The notes beneath the pieces are model-generated. The model did no database searches. It was not told the origin of the DNA and saw only the letters and a list, made by a program, of their open reading frames with translations. A stretch of DNA of 64,000 nt, taken from NCBI GenBank assembly GCA_951217055.1, contig OX578280.1:10170271-10234270 (forward strand). Direction: 5' to 3'. The stretch is from Gerris lacustris. Lineage: Eukaryota > Arthropoda > Insecta > Hemiptera > Gerridae. This document shows positions 29,660 through 41,762 of the stretch, one piece after another (the stretch's first letter is position 1; each line of letters begins with the position of its first letter). The translations under genes and the position numbers were made by a program.

Positions 29660-29760
29660 AGTTGTTGATTTATATATTTTATTTACAGATTATATTTATA
29701 TTTTATATTTTATTTACAGATTATATTTATATTTTATATTTTATTTACAGATTGAAAACT
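29660..29760. repeat. AT-rich 39 bp tandem repeat
   Basis: TTTATTTACAGATTATATTT recurs about 2.5 times. It is short and variable, with no further role seen. Confidence 0.7.
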
Positions 29761-30111
29761 AACTGTCAGAATAAAATTTAATGTGTAACTCGAACCTAAA
29801 GTGTCTTTGCTGCACTCGAGAAACCATTCGACCCTCGTCTGCAGCTTGTGCTTAAACATTTCTCTCGAGCGCAGCAAAGTGGCACTTTGCTGCACTAGTT
29901 GTACAAATAACCATTATGAACTGGGTTACTTCAGCCAAATATTAAAGATTATACATTCTTTTCTTAGGTAATACCAAAGATCGTAGTATTTTTCGTATAC
30001 ACAAGCATGTTCATTTTTCTAATCAGCTCTTTAAATAATGGGGGATTATTCACCTTTAGGATAGTAGACCTTGTTGTTCGTGAAGTGTAATGAATAGAAC
30101 ATAATACAAGC

Positions 30112-30928
30112 ATTTAATAATTCATATAAAAATGCCATTTTTCAAAACTGGTCTTATTTTCAACTTTTTTTTCTTTTTTTGTTTCTGTATTCTTCCCCTT
30201 AGTTGTATCTATGTGCAAAATTTAGGGAAGCTTTAATGACGGTAAGTGGTTCAAAATTGGGGTAATAGGTGTACGATGAAACTTAAAAAGCAAATAAATT
30301 TGACGCCATTTTTTTTTTTTTTTTTGGTTTCTGTATTCTTCACCTTAGTTGTATCTATGTGCAAAATTTGGGGAAGATTGAATAACGGTAAGTGGTTCAA
30401 AATTGGGGTAATAGGTGTGCGATGAAACTTGAAAAGCAAATAAATTTGACGCCATTTTGTTTTTGTTTTTATTTTTTTTGGTTTCTGTATTCTTCACCTT
30501 AGTTGTATCTATGTGCAAAATTTGGGGAAGATTGAATGAAGGTAAGTGGTTCAAAATTGGGGTAATACGTGTGCGATGAAACTTAAAAAGCAAATAAATT
30601 TGACGCCATTTTGTTTTTGTTTTTATTTTTTTTGGTTTCTGTATTCTTCACCTTAGTTGTATCTATGTGCAAAATTTGGGGAAGATTGAATGACGGTAAG
30701 TGGTTCAAAATTTGGGTAATAAGTGTGCGATGAAACTTGAAAAGCAAATAAATTTGACGCCATTTTGTTTTGGTTTTTATTTTTTTGGTTTCTGTATTCT
30801 TTACCTTAGTTGTATCTATGTGCAAAATTTGGGGAAGATTGAATCACGGGAAGTGGTTCAAAATTGGGGAAACGGAAATGTGCGATGAAACTTACAAAGC
30901 AAAGTAATATAAGACCAGTAAAAATGCC
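30112..30928 (-). mobile_element. Satellite-bearing TIR element (family H), copy 1
   Basis: The internal 155-bp unit (TTTCTGTATTCTTCACCTTA ... GTGGTTCAAAATTGGGG ... CAAATAAATTTGACGCC) is repeated about 4.7 times. The ends carry ACTGGTCTTAT and ATAAGACCAGT, and the outer flank CCATTTTTCAAAACTGG is shared with the other copies. Short inverted motifs, internal tandem repeats and a conserved flank resemble Helentron/HINE-type Helitrons. No coding. Confidence 0.6.
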
Positions 30929-32048
30929 TGATGTTTGGCAAATATGCTTATGGTTGGAGAATAGTACTGAGAACTCAATAAGAAACTTCTATAGAACAGT
31001 TAGAATAATTAATAATTAATAATTTGATAATGTAATAATGCGTGATTAACAATAATTAATAAAACAAAATGTGTATATGTAGCATGGAATTTATGTGTAT
31101 ATGTATTGGAAAAGTTTTCGAGAAATAATTTTTTTCCACGGTTTTTGTGTATTTTGTGTGGTATCTTCCTCAAATTTAGAGCCAAAATTTACAATTTATA
31201 TGGCTTGATATTGTCGGGGTGATTTTTCTGAACCAGCATGACAAATTCCATCAATATTGACCCAGTAGTTTAGGCTTCACGACTCTGCACAGAAAACAAA
31301 CTAGAGATAGACTTAAAAATCCCTTTCTTGGACTCAAAACGTGTAAAACCATCAAAATCTTAAAATCAATGTTTCACGCCATCACAATACTTTCTCTTTA
31401 ATACACTACGTAAATGAGAAATGTTTTTACTTTCTCATTTAATTGGGTAATTTTTATTGGGTGTTAAAAACACCAACAGATTATATTAACAATATATATC
31501 ACAGAGTATATACCTAGAGTTCTTAAAAACGGTCTACTGTTAAAAGTATTATCACACAAGGCTTCTAGGGTCAAGGTCTAGTTTTTCTACTATTACATCG
31601 GAAAATTATAGGTCATTAAAATGAAAAAAAAGAATATAAAACTCTCATCACTTCTAAAGTTCTCAAAACTTTATAGTGCAAACTTGTGACGTTAGTAGAA
31701 TACTTTATTTCGTATCGAATTTAAATATTTCAGAATTGTTTATTCGATAACCATTTTCAAATCGATTTAAGAGCAAAGGAAAAAGACGAGAAGCAAATCT
31801 GCTACCCAGCAAATACTCAACTTGTACATTTTTTATGGAAACTACGTCAAGAGATAAATCACATAAGTGAGAGGTATCACAATACTCTTGTCTACTCTTG
31901 CCTCAAAATGTAACTTTGTTTAAATTAACTAACATTTATGGTTGATTGGAAAGTTTATTTGAAATAGTTTTTCATAAAGAAATTTAAAATCGGAATGTTC
32001 GGTAAACGGTATTTTAGTGGTATGTATTAAGACGTCCGATAATTATCT

Positions 32049-32457
32049 TTATCTAAGATTGGTAAGAAATATAAACATTTTATTTCTGTTTAGATGCGTA
32101 GAAAGTGATTCTTTTCGTAGCTGTATTCATTGCGCATGCGCGTTTCATAATCGTGCGATAAGGTGAAGAATTCTCCACCTTATCGTACGATTTGTGTGTG
32201 TGTGTTTGTTTTTATTTAACAAAACTAATTTGCTAACTGTTTTTATCATGTTTTTAGTGATAACCAATGTACATTTAATGATTTTCTGTATTTATTATTA
32301 AAATCCAACAATTGTAGATAAAGTACGGAACGCAACTCGTGCGAAAACTGCATTTTGCTTTGCTCGTGTGGTTTTACTAACCTCGCTGTCGCTCAGGTGC
32401 AAACTCCACACTCGCATGCGAAATGCTACTTTCCCCACTGTCACGTAATGTACTATT
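32049..32457 (+). mobile_element. Crypton-like non-autonomous element, copy d
   Basis: A diverged head (TTATCTAAGATTGG) and typical tail (CACGTAATGTACTATT). The middle is shortened and the coding start is largely lost. Confidence 0.45.
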
Positions 32458-32908
32458 TTGGTGATAAAATTATGCCTGTTAGTTATAATCAGAATTTTTT
32501 GGTGCTCAAATTATTGTTTTATTGAGTGTGCAAGCGCATGTTACACCAAATACAGGATGACCCACGATAAAATGTCATAAAGAAATTGGTGGATTCTATG
32601 GGTCAAATGCAATAAAAAATATCATATAACCATATACACATTTCTCAATAGTTCTCGAGATATCGATTTATTTATTTTTTCAGAGTCTTTCACGAAAATT
32701 TCCAAAAAAAATCATAACATCACAAAAACTAAATGAGATAGAGAAATTGGGATAAGGGACAATTTTAAAGAGCATAAAGAAAAATTCTAGAATCACTCAT
32801 TGCTTTTCAAATTATCAGCTGCTAAGCATCTTTGAAATCCTGTTACATTTAAAAAGCGATTGAGGGACTCTCAATTAAGAGAAGAAAGCTCACCATTATG
32901 AGTCGCTA

Positions 32909-33412
32909 TCACACATTGAAGAATAGTACATTACGCGTCGAGTGCGGAAAGTAGCATTTTACATGCGAGAGAGGAGTTTGCACCCGAGCGATAGCGAGGG
33001 TATAGTAAAACCACACGAGCGATGCACGAGTTGCGTACCGTACTTTATCTACGATTGTTAGATTTTCATAATAAATACAGAAACAAATAATTATCTTCCT
33101 GTATGTAAGTTCGTATTTCTCTTTTAATAAAGATGACATTAATTCATTAGTTGTATTTTGTGCCGAATTAATTATTTCGGAAGGCGTATTATTCTTCTCA
33201 TTTTCGTCATAATCACTTAAATCACTCATTGTTTTTCACTAAAAACTCGATATAAACAGTTACTTTAATTAAATAAACAGCAAATTAGATTTGTTAAATG
33301 TAAACAAACTCTCTAATCGTGCGTTAAGGTGAAGAATTCTCCTTGAATCCTCTTTTCTTCCGACCAAGACGGAAAATAAGAGGAATTCCTCACCTTATCA
33401 CACGATTCCCCC
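32909..33412 (-). mobile_element. Crypton-like element copy e, with the longest coding remnant
   Basis: A reversed copy whose tail is ATAGTACATTACGCGTCGAG at about 32923. On the minus strand an ORF (32909-33229, 106 codons) starts MSDLSDYDENEKNNTPSEII. It has LLKEKYELTYRK followed by a hydrophobic helix, comparable to the first helices of Crypton-type recombinases (pattern LP.KS...YE..Y..F). After about 60 residues it reads into the element's non-coding tail, so it is a deletion derivative. The catalytic tyrosine recombinase domain is missing. Confidence 0.5.
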
Positions 33413-33959
33413 ATCTCTCTATTTTACCTATCTCTTCAATACCACAGCGATCCTAGGAACCTCGAGACCAGGCGACAAGGCTTCATTCGGGGGAAAATTA
33501 AATAAATTAGACATTAATGGATTTTAAAAGCTTAAAATCATTAAAGTATACGCGATAGGAAGCTATATGTGCCACTCTAATTGGCAGTGTATGTTTTTTT
33601 TTTTTTATAACTGGCCGGGTGGAAGTGATGCTCCCGTTATCCCGCGAGGCCCTGGTAAACGCCTAGTTCCGGCTTTGAAGCCACTAGGCCTGTGGGTAGT
33701 ATTGGGCCCGTGACATTTTTGTTTGCCTAGTTGGCCTGACCTTCTAGAATTCAAAATCCTGACCTCTGATTGGTTCCCCACCTCAAATTTTCAGATTGTC
33801 CCGTGTTGTCAAAAGTCTTAACTCATAACGGCCATACTATAGACAGACCTTTTGGTCTCAGGGGACTTTTAAACGTGTAAATCCATCAAAAAAGATAATT
33901 TTACGTTATCAAAACACTTTTTGTACAAAATATGTTAATATTATTATTATTATTATTAT

Positions 33960-34500
33960 TATAGCCTGTGATCTTCATGCATATTCTTTCCGCCCTCTTG
34001 TAGTTCCATGCTTGATGTCTGACTTGCATGCAGGCCTTCCACTAGACGTGGAGATGTAGTCATCTAACTTCCCAGATGACTAATCCTTCTTTTCCCACTT
34101 TTTCTTATCCTGAGCGTCTCTGTGCCATGTTATGTTCATCTCTTTTACAATGTCGTCTTGCCATTTTCTTGGTTGTCTTCCTCTCTTTCTTTTCATATTA
34201 TCAGTCTTCGTGACCATCTGTCATCGTTTCTCCGCATTACATGTCCTGCCCATTTTCATTTCAGCCCTTTCATGTAAATAGAGCATCTTTGAGCATGGTA
34301 ATTTTCCTAATTTCTTCGCTTCTGACTTTTTCTATTTTCCTTATCCCCGTCATGCTTCTTTTTATCGCTCTCTGCCTTGATATGATTCTGTTCTCTCTCT
34401 TCTTTGTCCATGACCAAGTTTGACTACCATATGCAACTACAGGGAGTATTCCAGCCTCAAAAATGTATTTTCTCCATTTAATATAGTTTTTTTTCTTTCA
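33960..34500 (-). pseudogene. Non-LTR reverse transcriptase 3' relic
   Basis: Read on the minus strand, a frame gives KRKRGRQPRKWQDDIVKEMN and WHRDAQD. This matches the C-terminal RGRP...W.DD...W...A.DR pattern of non-LTR endonuclease/reverse-transcriptase proteins. Several stops and shifts interrupt it. It lies next to, and opposite in direction to, the plus-strand relic that follows. Confidence 0.65.
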
Positions 34501-34569
34501 TGATAAATTTTAGGCTCCAATATTTTTTCCAACCAAGTGCCACTCTTCTATCACCTTCCTTGTCTACAT

Positions 34570-35107
34570 TATTTGCAAAGGAGATGTTCAGTCCAAGGTA
34601 AATTATACATCGCTTGCATTGATTTTAGAAAAGCTTTTGATAGTATCACCCATAAAGCCATGTACGATGCTCTGAAAGCCGCAGGGATAGATTCTAGCAG
34701 TATCGAGCTAATTAAGCAGCTGTACAAAGACAACAAAGGGTATATAGAGGAAAGAAATGTAACAGGAAAATCTTTCCCCATAGACCACGGTACCAGACAG
34801 GGCGATCCTCTTTCCTCACTGATTTTTTCCATCGTACTAGAACATGTCTTCTCGAAACTAGAGTGGGACAAACTCGGCATTAAAGTTGATGGTAAAGTTT
34901 GCCGACGATGTACTTTTAATGTCTACAAGAGAGGATGACCTTCAAAAAATGATAAGAGACCTTTTCGAAGCTTGTAAAACAGTAGGGCTCGAAATAAATT
35001 TGTTGAAAACTAAAATATTGTCGAACAGAAATTGCAACGGAATTGAAATATTTGGCAAAAAAATCGAAACCGTACCAGATATAATTTACCTTGGACAAAA
35101 TATGTAA
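34570..35107 (+). pseudogene. Non-LTR reverse transcriptase core relic
   Basis: The first frame has IDFRKAFDSITH (RT motif with catalytic D), GTRQGDPLSSLIF and EHVFSKLEWDKLGIKVDGK. It then shifts at about 34893 into a frame with KFADDVLLMS, the FADD catalytic motif, and VGLEINLLKTKIL. A short internal deletion between VDGK and FADD explains the frameshift. The endonuclease domain and C-terminus are missing, so it is a dead copy. Confidence 0.8.
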
Positions 35108-36010
35108 ATGAGAGTAAAAAATGCATGAAATGACAATCCTATTAACAAATTGGTTCTATATTATTAGTTCTATAAAGTGCCACCTGGAGCCACTACTGTC
35201 GACAAGGTCCCTTTTGTTCTCGAATATTTTCCTACACTCTACAGTTTAGCAAAAAACATATACTTAAAAAAATAATTACTATCTTCTGACTATGTACATT
35301 ACTCTAATCTATAATTTTCTTTTAAACTAACTAAGTGTTATGGTTTCATTACCCGTTCCCTGAATGATCCTCTAACAAATATAAATTAGATAATAACATG
35401 GAACATGAACGAAAAAATAGCATTCGTGTTCTCTATTCTTTTTCGAAACAAAAACTAATAACAACAATACTTTATAAGGAGACCTTGAATCACGTCATAC
35501 TTTTTTAAACTATTCTACTCTTTGTCATAAAGTTATCACCGACAATCAGTTCATTTGGGAATGTTATAGCGGTGTGGTTTTTCATATATATTTTATTAAT
35601 GTTGTTTTATTCAGTGTAAAAGAGATATGGATGGTAAATGGCATTATAGTTTATACAAATGAAGATATTTTAATGGCATTCTTATTTTATTGTTATTACT
35701 ATCATTGATTCTTTTTTAATAGATGTGGATTTAAGTGATCATTGTTGAAAGCCTAGTTCGATTTATTTTTGGTTCTAATTCATTTTATCAAAACTCTATA
35801 AGAGATGATAACATAAACTTTTTTTTTAAAGAAAAATTATTTTTAGTTCAAATCATAAAGTGATTTCTTATACTTTGTCAAAGGACTTGACTATTCCTTG
35901 TTTGAATTTTTCATTTTTAAATTGATAATTATAAAAAAATAAAAATAAAAAATAAATAAAAAAAATATTGGAGATTTATGAAAATATGAAGATAAGGTAA
36001 TATTTACTCT
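35108..36010. other. Gene-free AT-rich stretch
   Basis: No coding or repeat structure recognised, apart from A-rich simple sequence at about 35930-35970. Confidence 0.5.
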
Positions 36011-36017
36011 CACACTA

Positions 36018-36256
36018 TTAATTATGTTAAATAGCACAGATATTGTTAAATAGCGCAGATTGTGTTAAATAGCTCAGATATTGTTAAATAGCACAGATAT
36101 TGTTAAATAGCACAGATATTGTTAAATAGCACAGATATTATTAAATAGCACAGATATTGTTAAATAGCGCAGATATTGTTAAATAGCGCAGATATTTTTA
36201 AATAGCACAGATATTGTTAAATAGCAAAGATATTGTTAAATAGCACAGATATTGTT
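36018..36256. repeat. 19 bp minisatellite, about 12 units
   Basis: The unit TTGTTAAATAGCACAGATA is repeated with single-base variants (GCGCAGAT, GCTCAGAT). It sits directly left of the pogo-type MITE. Confidence 0.92.
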
Positions 36257-36281
36257 CATGCCTAAGTATACTCTCATAATA

Positions 36282-36588
36282 CAGTAGTCTCGCTAATGCG
36301 GATTTGATGGGACCGGGCAATGTCCGGATCACCAAAACTCCGGATTAAACGGCATCAGTTTTGAAATGTCTGTAAAACTATTTTTAGCTAAGAAAACTAT
36401 TAAAATCAATGTTATCATAAAAATTATTGTTTAGTCTCAATATTTGTCCGCCTTTTAAATTTAAAATTGATTTAGGATAAAGAACTTACCATCTTATTGA
36501 TGTAAATCCTAAGTTTATTGATTGAGGTCCGTCTAGATTCACCGGATGTCCGGACTAGAGGGGTCTGGATTAGCGAGACTCTATACTG
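36282..36588. mobile_element. Pogo/Tigger-type MITE with TA duplication
   Basis: The termini CAGTAGTCTCGCTAATGCGG and the inverted TCTGGATTAGCGAGACTCTA...TACTG match the known pogo/Tigger end pattern (TCTCGCTAATCCGG). TA flanks both sides (36280-36281 and 36589-36590). It is 307 bp with no transposase. Confidence 0.8.
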
Positions 36589-37449
36589 TATTGATTTTAT
36601 TAATTAATTTTATTATTATTGAAGACTTTTATATTTTGTGTCAAATAGGGGTTTCATTATTCCTACAGTTGACCGACAAAGTGGTTGTTATCGCACTCAA
36701 AATAGTACGCAAAACAGCACATTCCTGCACTTACTACTTTACCGCACTCTTTTTACTTTACTCCAGTGTTCCAACTTACGAACATAAAGAACTTAAATCT
36801 AAATAAAGATTAAATAATCCAAATAATAATAATAATAACAATGACAACTAATGATTATTTTTTAACTAACTACATGATTTAAACACTATATATATCAAAT
36901 ATAAAAATGTTAAAATATAAAAAAGTAAAGATAGACAATCTAAAAAAAAATAATCAAATGTGATGAAAAATATGTAATAACAGCGCTTGGTCAGGTTTGC
37001 TGAATCAGGCAAAAAAAAGGCAACACTGGCTATAAACAGAACAGCTGGTTTAGTTGATATTGTAAAACCTTTTATATGTTGATTAACACTCTATTATTTT
37101 ATATTTTATTTACTGATTAAAAACTAACTGTAGGAAAAATTTTATGTGCAACTTGATCTTAAAGTGTCAAGTGTCACAAGTCACAAATAACTATTTTAAA
37201 AGTGAAATAAACTCACCTTCCTCATTTCATAAATGGCTATATTTCGTTGCTACATTAGTCACTTGAATCTTTAGGATTTGTTCCATACTCATGAAGAGTC
37301 ATAGAGTCATGGAATACAGTCCAAAGAGTGAAGAGTCTCGCAGCTCGGCTGTTTTGAGCAATTTCTTCTATAGTAATTAAATATTTTTAATTATGTATTG
37401 ACAAATGAAAAAGTTTTTTAGGTTTCTAAGTTTAAAGAGTTTGAAATAG

Positions 37450-38165
37450 TTATTTACGCACCAAGGGAGGAAAGTAAGTGATTGCACCCTGAGCGATGAA
37501 GTTGGTTCCTGAGGCGAAGCCGAGGGAGTTAATTATCGCGAGGGTGCAAGTGATTTTTACTCCCGAGGTACGTACAAGATTTTACCTCCAGAAGGGAGAA
37601 AAAAATAATTTAATAAGATTTTAATTTTAAAGCATTTTATGTTAAAAAAGTAAACATTTTTATATTTAAAAAAATTGATATATACTAATAATAATTCACC
37701 AGATAAGTTTAATCACGTTAAAATTAAATTATAGATAGTAATTATTTGAATTTCAATGCTAAAATTAAATGGGAGATCAGCTGGAAGCTGAGTCGTGTAT
37801 TGAATGGTATTGACAACTAACGTATAATCATCCATATGAGTAGATCTACATTTAGAAATAATGATTTCTCTTTTAACTTTTAGTTTGTTTTACTGATGAG
37901 TCATCATGACAAACGTCGTGAAGGTTATGTGTGAAGATGACATTATAGATTTAGACATTAAACAATAGTTAATAAATGAAATGTGTAGTAGCACCAAGCT
38001 TATTTACTTGTGCTTATCACTTGGGCAACACTGGAGGGAATCATGAGAGTTCATGATTCCCTCCTTTCTCATTACTCCCTGTTGCGCCTGACCGGGTGCA
38101 ATGAGCTACTTTCCTCCCTGTAAACTAGGGAGGAAAGTTCACTTTTTCTCCCCGCTGGAGGTAAA
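37450..38165. repeat. Repeat with short palindromes
   Basis: TTGCACCCT and AGGGTGCAA form an inverted pair at about 37484 and 37542. A perfect 14-bp stem GGAGGGAATCATGA with a 4-base loop lies at 38033-38064. GGGAGGAAAGT blocks occur at both ends (about 37446 and 38128). It is probably an old element; the boundaries are unclear. Confidence 0.4.
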
Positions 38166-38476
38166 TGTTAATTTATGAACTTAGGAAGTTGGCTTAATTT
38201 CATTTTTAAAAAATAATGAAATTCCCAAGACAGATATTCATTTCAGACATAAGAAACATTTTCGGTTCACGTCTGTCTGTCAGTCTGTCGGTCCGCCACT
38301 CATTTTTTAAGAACCAACCTATCACCTATCTTAATAACTATACTCGTCCCATTTTTAATAAATTTTGGATGGTATGTCAAACGTAGCCCACTGATAGTCC
38401 CATATTAACTTGTACACAAAATTCTTGCTTGATATTAGTCAGACTTTTTTTCTTTTGCTCACTATCTCTTCGATTA

Positions 38477-38758
38477 TTTTTACTGGTCTTATATTACTTT
38501 TCTTTGTAAGTTTCATCGCACATTTCCGTTTCCCCAATTTTGAACCTCTTCCCGTGATTCAATCTTCCTCAAATTTTTCACATAGAAACAACTATGGTGA
38601 TGAATACAGAAACCAAAAAAAAAAAAAAATGGCGTCAAATTTATTTGCTTTTTAAGTTTCATTGCACACCTATTACCCCAATTTTGAACCACTTACCGTT
38701 ATTCAATTTTCCCCAAATTTTGCACATAGATACAACTAAGGTGAAGAATACAGAAACC

Positions 38759-38789
<31 letters not shown>

Positions 38790-38956
38790 AGTCAAATTTA
38801 TTTACTTTTTAAGTTTCATCGCACACCCATTACCCCAATTTTGAACCACTTACCGTTATTCAATCTTCCCCAAATTTTGCACATAGATACAACTAATCAT
38901 CGCAAGTTTCAAAATAAGACCAGTTTTGAAAAATGGGATTTTTATATTAATTATTT
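38477..38956 (+). mobile_element. Satellite-bearing TIR element (family H), copy 2
   Basis: It begins TTTTTACTGGTCTTATATTAC and ends AAAATAAGACCAGTTTTG then AAAAATGG. It holds about 2.5 units of the 155-bp repeat with poly-A expansions (to about 29 A at 38759). Opposite orientation to copy 1. Confidence 0.6.
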
Positions 38957-40055
38957 ATTTAGAAAACCCACGTACACATATAAAAAAAAACTAGAAAATA
39001 TAATCAATAATATTTGACAGAAAAGAAATTATATGAGCATTAAACACGCAAAGTTTACTAAAATAGACTAATCATTCATACTTGCCCTATTATCTTATCG
39101 TTTGCATCTCTATCAGATAGAAATAATATAAGTGTTCTTTTTAAAAAGCGATTACTGATAATGATAATACGTAACGTTAAAAGTCAATAACAATGAAAAA
39201 TATTGTTTTAGTCTATATAAACAGAGAGAATCTATAAATTTAAGTTTAGCACTTAAAAGGCCTTATCAAGTTTTAACTGAGTATTAATTATTTTATGTTT
39301 GCTCTCGACTTATCAGATGACAAGCTATTAAGTCCATTTTTTTTCAAAGTCTCTTTTTGCTCTCTATAAAATATATATTTTATATTTTTTCATCAAATTA
39401 AAACAGTGCCCATTTTGTTATTGAGTGTAAGCGGACGGGGTGTACAAAGTTTCCACGCTTAAATTTATAAATTTAGTTTTGCCGGTGTCATTTAAATACG
39501 TAGATGAAGGTACGAGGTACGTCTGCAAAATAACTTTTAAGTGCGGTAAATCTGGCTGTATTTTTGCTAAGCAAAGTTTAAATTAAAAAAAAAAATACAT
39601 TTAAATGTTATTTATTAATTCATATTGAAAATTAAAACAATTCTATATATTCATAAAACTATAAAATAATATAAGTTTAAATGTTAGTAAATTACGTTTT
39701 TGTGAAACGTTATGTTCTCTAAAATTATTTTTCACTGTCTGTTTTTTATGATGTCTTAAGTAATAACATAATATTTTGTAATATTTACAAGAAATAATAA
39801 TCAAGATATCTGAAGTACAGTCAAATCCAATTTTAAAATAAATAATTAAAATAATATTCAGATGTTTAGGAAGTTTAATAGAAAAATCAAATTTTCATGA
39901 CAGGAAAGTTAGAATTGAAAATAAATCCGCATTGATAAATATTAAAACATGCATAAAAATAATATTAAGATATTATCTCAAGCAAGCAGAAAGCTTTGAA
40001 GAATTTAACAGGTAAAAATAAATATAAAAACATTTTTAAATATACTTGCCCATTA
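38957..40055. other. Gene-free AT-rich intergenic stretch
   Basis: No coding or repeat unit is recognised. Only generic AT-rich DNA is seen. Confidence 0.45.
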
Positions 40056-40059
40056 AAAC

Positions 40060-40535
40060 AAAGTTTATATTATAAATACTTTATATTTATGTGTTTTGAT
40101 AACAAAGTTCATATTTATGAGTTTTGGTAACAAAGTTTATATTATAAATCTTTTATATTTATGTGTTTTGGTAACAAAGTTTATAATATAAATCCTTTAT
40201 ATTTATGTGTTTTGATAAGAAAGTTTATATTATAAATCTTTTATATTTATGTGTTTTGGTAACAAAGTTTATAATATAAATAAATCCTTTATATTTATGT
40301 GTTTTGATAAGAAAGTTTATATTATAAATCTTTTATATTTATGTGTTTTGGTAACAAAGTTTATAATATAAATAAATCCTTTATATTTATGTGTTTTGAT
40401 AAGAAAGTTTGTATTATAAATCTTTTATATTTATGTGTTTTGGTAACAAAGTTTATAATATAAATCCTTTATATTTATGTGTTTTGATAAGAAAGTTTAT
40501 ATTATAAATCATTTATATTTATGTGTTTGGTTGTG
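40060..40535. repeat. AT-rich tandem array, about 57 bp unit, about 8 copies
   Basis: TTTATATTTATGTGTTTTGG and its TTTTGATAAGAAAG variant alternate, giving a higher-order two-type repeat. Some units carry an extra AATA. Confidence 0.88.
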
Positions 40536-41064
40536 GTAGTCATTAATATAAATTCATGGAAAATCATAGTCACCAGCTGATATTTCCTTTTTGTTGGTAC
40601 TCTACATTTTTAGAGACTCTAAATTATTTTGAAAGAAAACCAAAAACATTTTGACGTGGTGCGACTCGGCTTTTTCCTTAACAAATAATTCTAAAATGGT
40701 GGAAGATATTATGTTGTAATTTAGAGGAATTATTTATCTAAGAAAGGCATTATTGGTTCAGCTCAACCGGCGAAATAGTTCCGAAATTATTATGCGTTAA
40801 ATTGCATTAGAAAGTTAATATTTTCAAATTAGTGGCATATATTTCATAATGAAATTCAGTGAAAATGTTAGTCTTATAAAGAGGTATAATTGGTGCAAAT
40901 TTCAGTGCAGTAAGAAAAAAAAAAATAAGCACTCCCCCTAAAATGAGCTTTGACATTATCAAAAAGGAGTGGGGAGGAGGAGGAAGGACGTGTAGAAGTA
41001 TGAGTACTTCAGAAATTAATCCATAGGTTGTGTCCGCAACCATATTTAAACAAAGAATAAAGGT

Positions 41065-41297
41065 ACTTCTTTAGATTGTTACTCCCTATATTTTGTTTAA
41101 AAATAAAAATGACCGACTAAATAACAATTAAGACAAAGGAATGTTTAGTCCAATGTAGTTTAGAACAAAGGAACAACAAACTTCTGTTTTGATAAGGGGA
41201 GTAACAGTCTATAAATAAGAACATTCCGTAAACCTTCTTCAGATTGTTACTCCCCTCTGGCTTTTTTATGAGGGGAGTAACAATCTAAAGAATAGCC
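41065..41297. mobile_element. MITE (TTTAGATTGTTACTCCC ends), copy 1
   Basis: The ends CTTTAGATTGTTACTCCC and GGGAGTAACAATCTAAAG are inverted. Internal mirrored blocks AGGGGAGTAACAGTCT and AGATTGTTACTCCCCT are also present. A second copy lies at 51185-51417 in a CD36 intron, and a fragment at about 5565-5650 in a reductase intron. Confidence 0.7.
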
Positions 41298-41362
41298 ATA
41301 AAACTTAGAATTTAAATAACTTTTAAATGCATAAGTTTTCTAGATGTCCCTATTTTATCAAT

Positions 41363-41762
41363 GTTAAGACTTAGTTGGGTCATATAGGGTGTAAAAATAT
41401 TTTACAAACATTTTTTAAAAAATTATTTTTATATGTTTTAGTTAAATTTAGCTAAATGACTGTGATAGTTGGTGAAAACTACCTTTGTAAACTTTATTTA
41501 TATACATGTTTTAAGAAATTAGGATACTTTGATTTGATTTTTTAACATTATGTGAAACTATTACTGATTATGATTAGGTAAGACGCTATTTATATTTGTT
41601 AAATTCTCCATGTTACATGATGTACATTTATACAAATGATTATATTAAGAGTTCTTATTGATGTTTTAGGCATGATTATGCCCCGGAGGGGGGCGAAATA
41701 TAGCCTGTTTATGCAGTGATCTTCATATTTTTACACCCTATATGAACCAACTAAGTATTAAC
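41363..41762. mobile_element. TIR element, 400 bp
   Basis: The left end GTTAAGACTTAGTTGGGTCA then TATAGGGTGTAAAAATAT is mirrored at the right end (41725-41762) with about two differences. No transposase. Confidence 0.7.

Noticed and set aside
30251..30888. Several 60-80 codon ORFs on both strands, also at 38594-38812 and 52825-53380
   Set aside because: All are shadows of the 155-bp satellite unit.
34241..34423. Plus-strand 60-codon hydrophobic ORF
   Set aside because: Antisense shadow of the minus-strand reverse transcriptase C-terminal relic.
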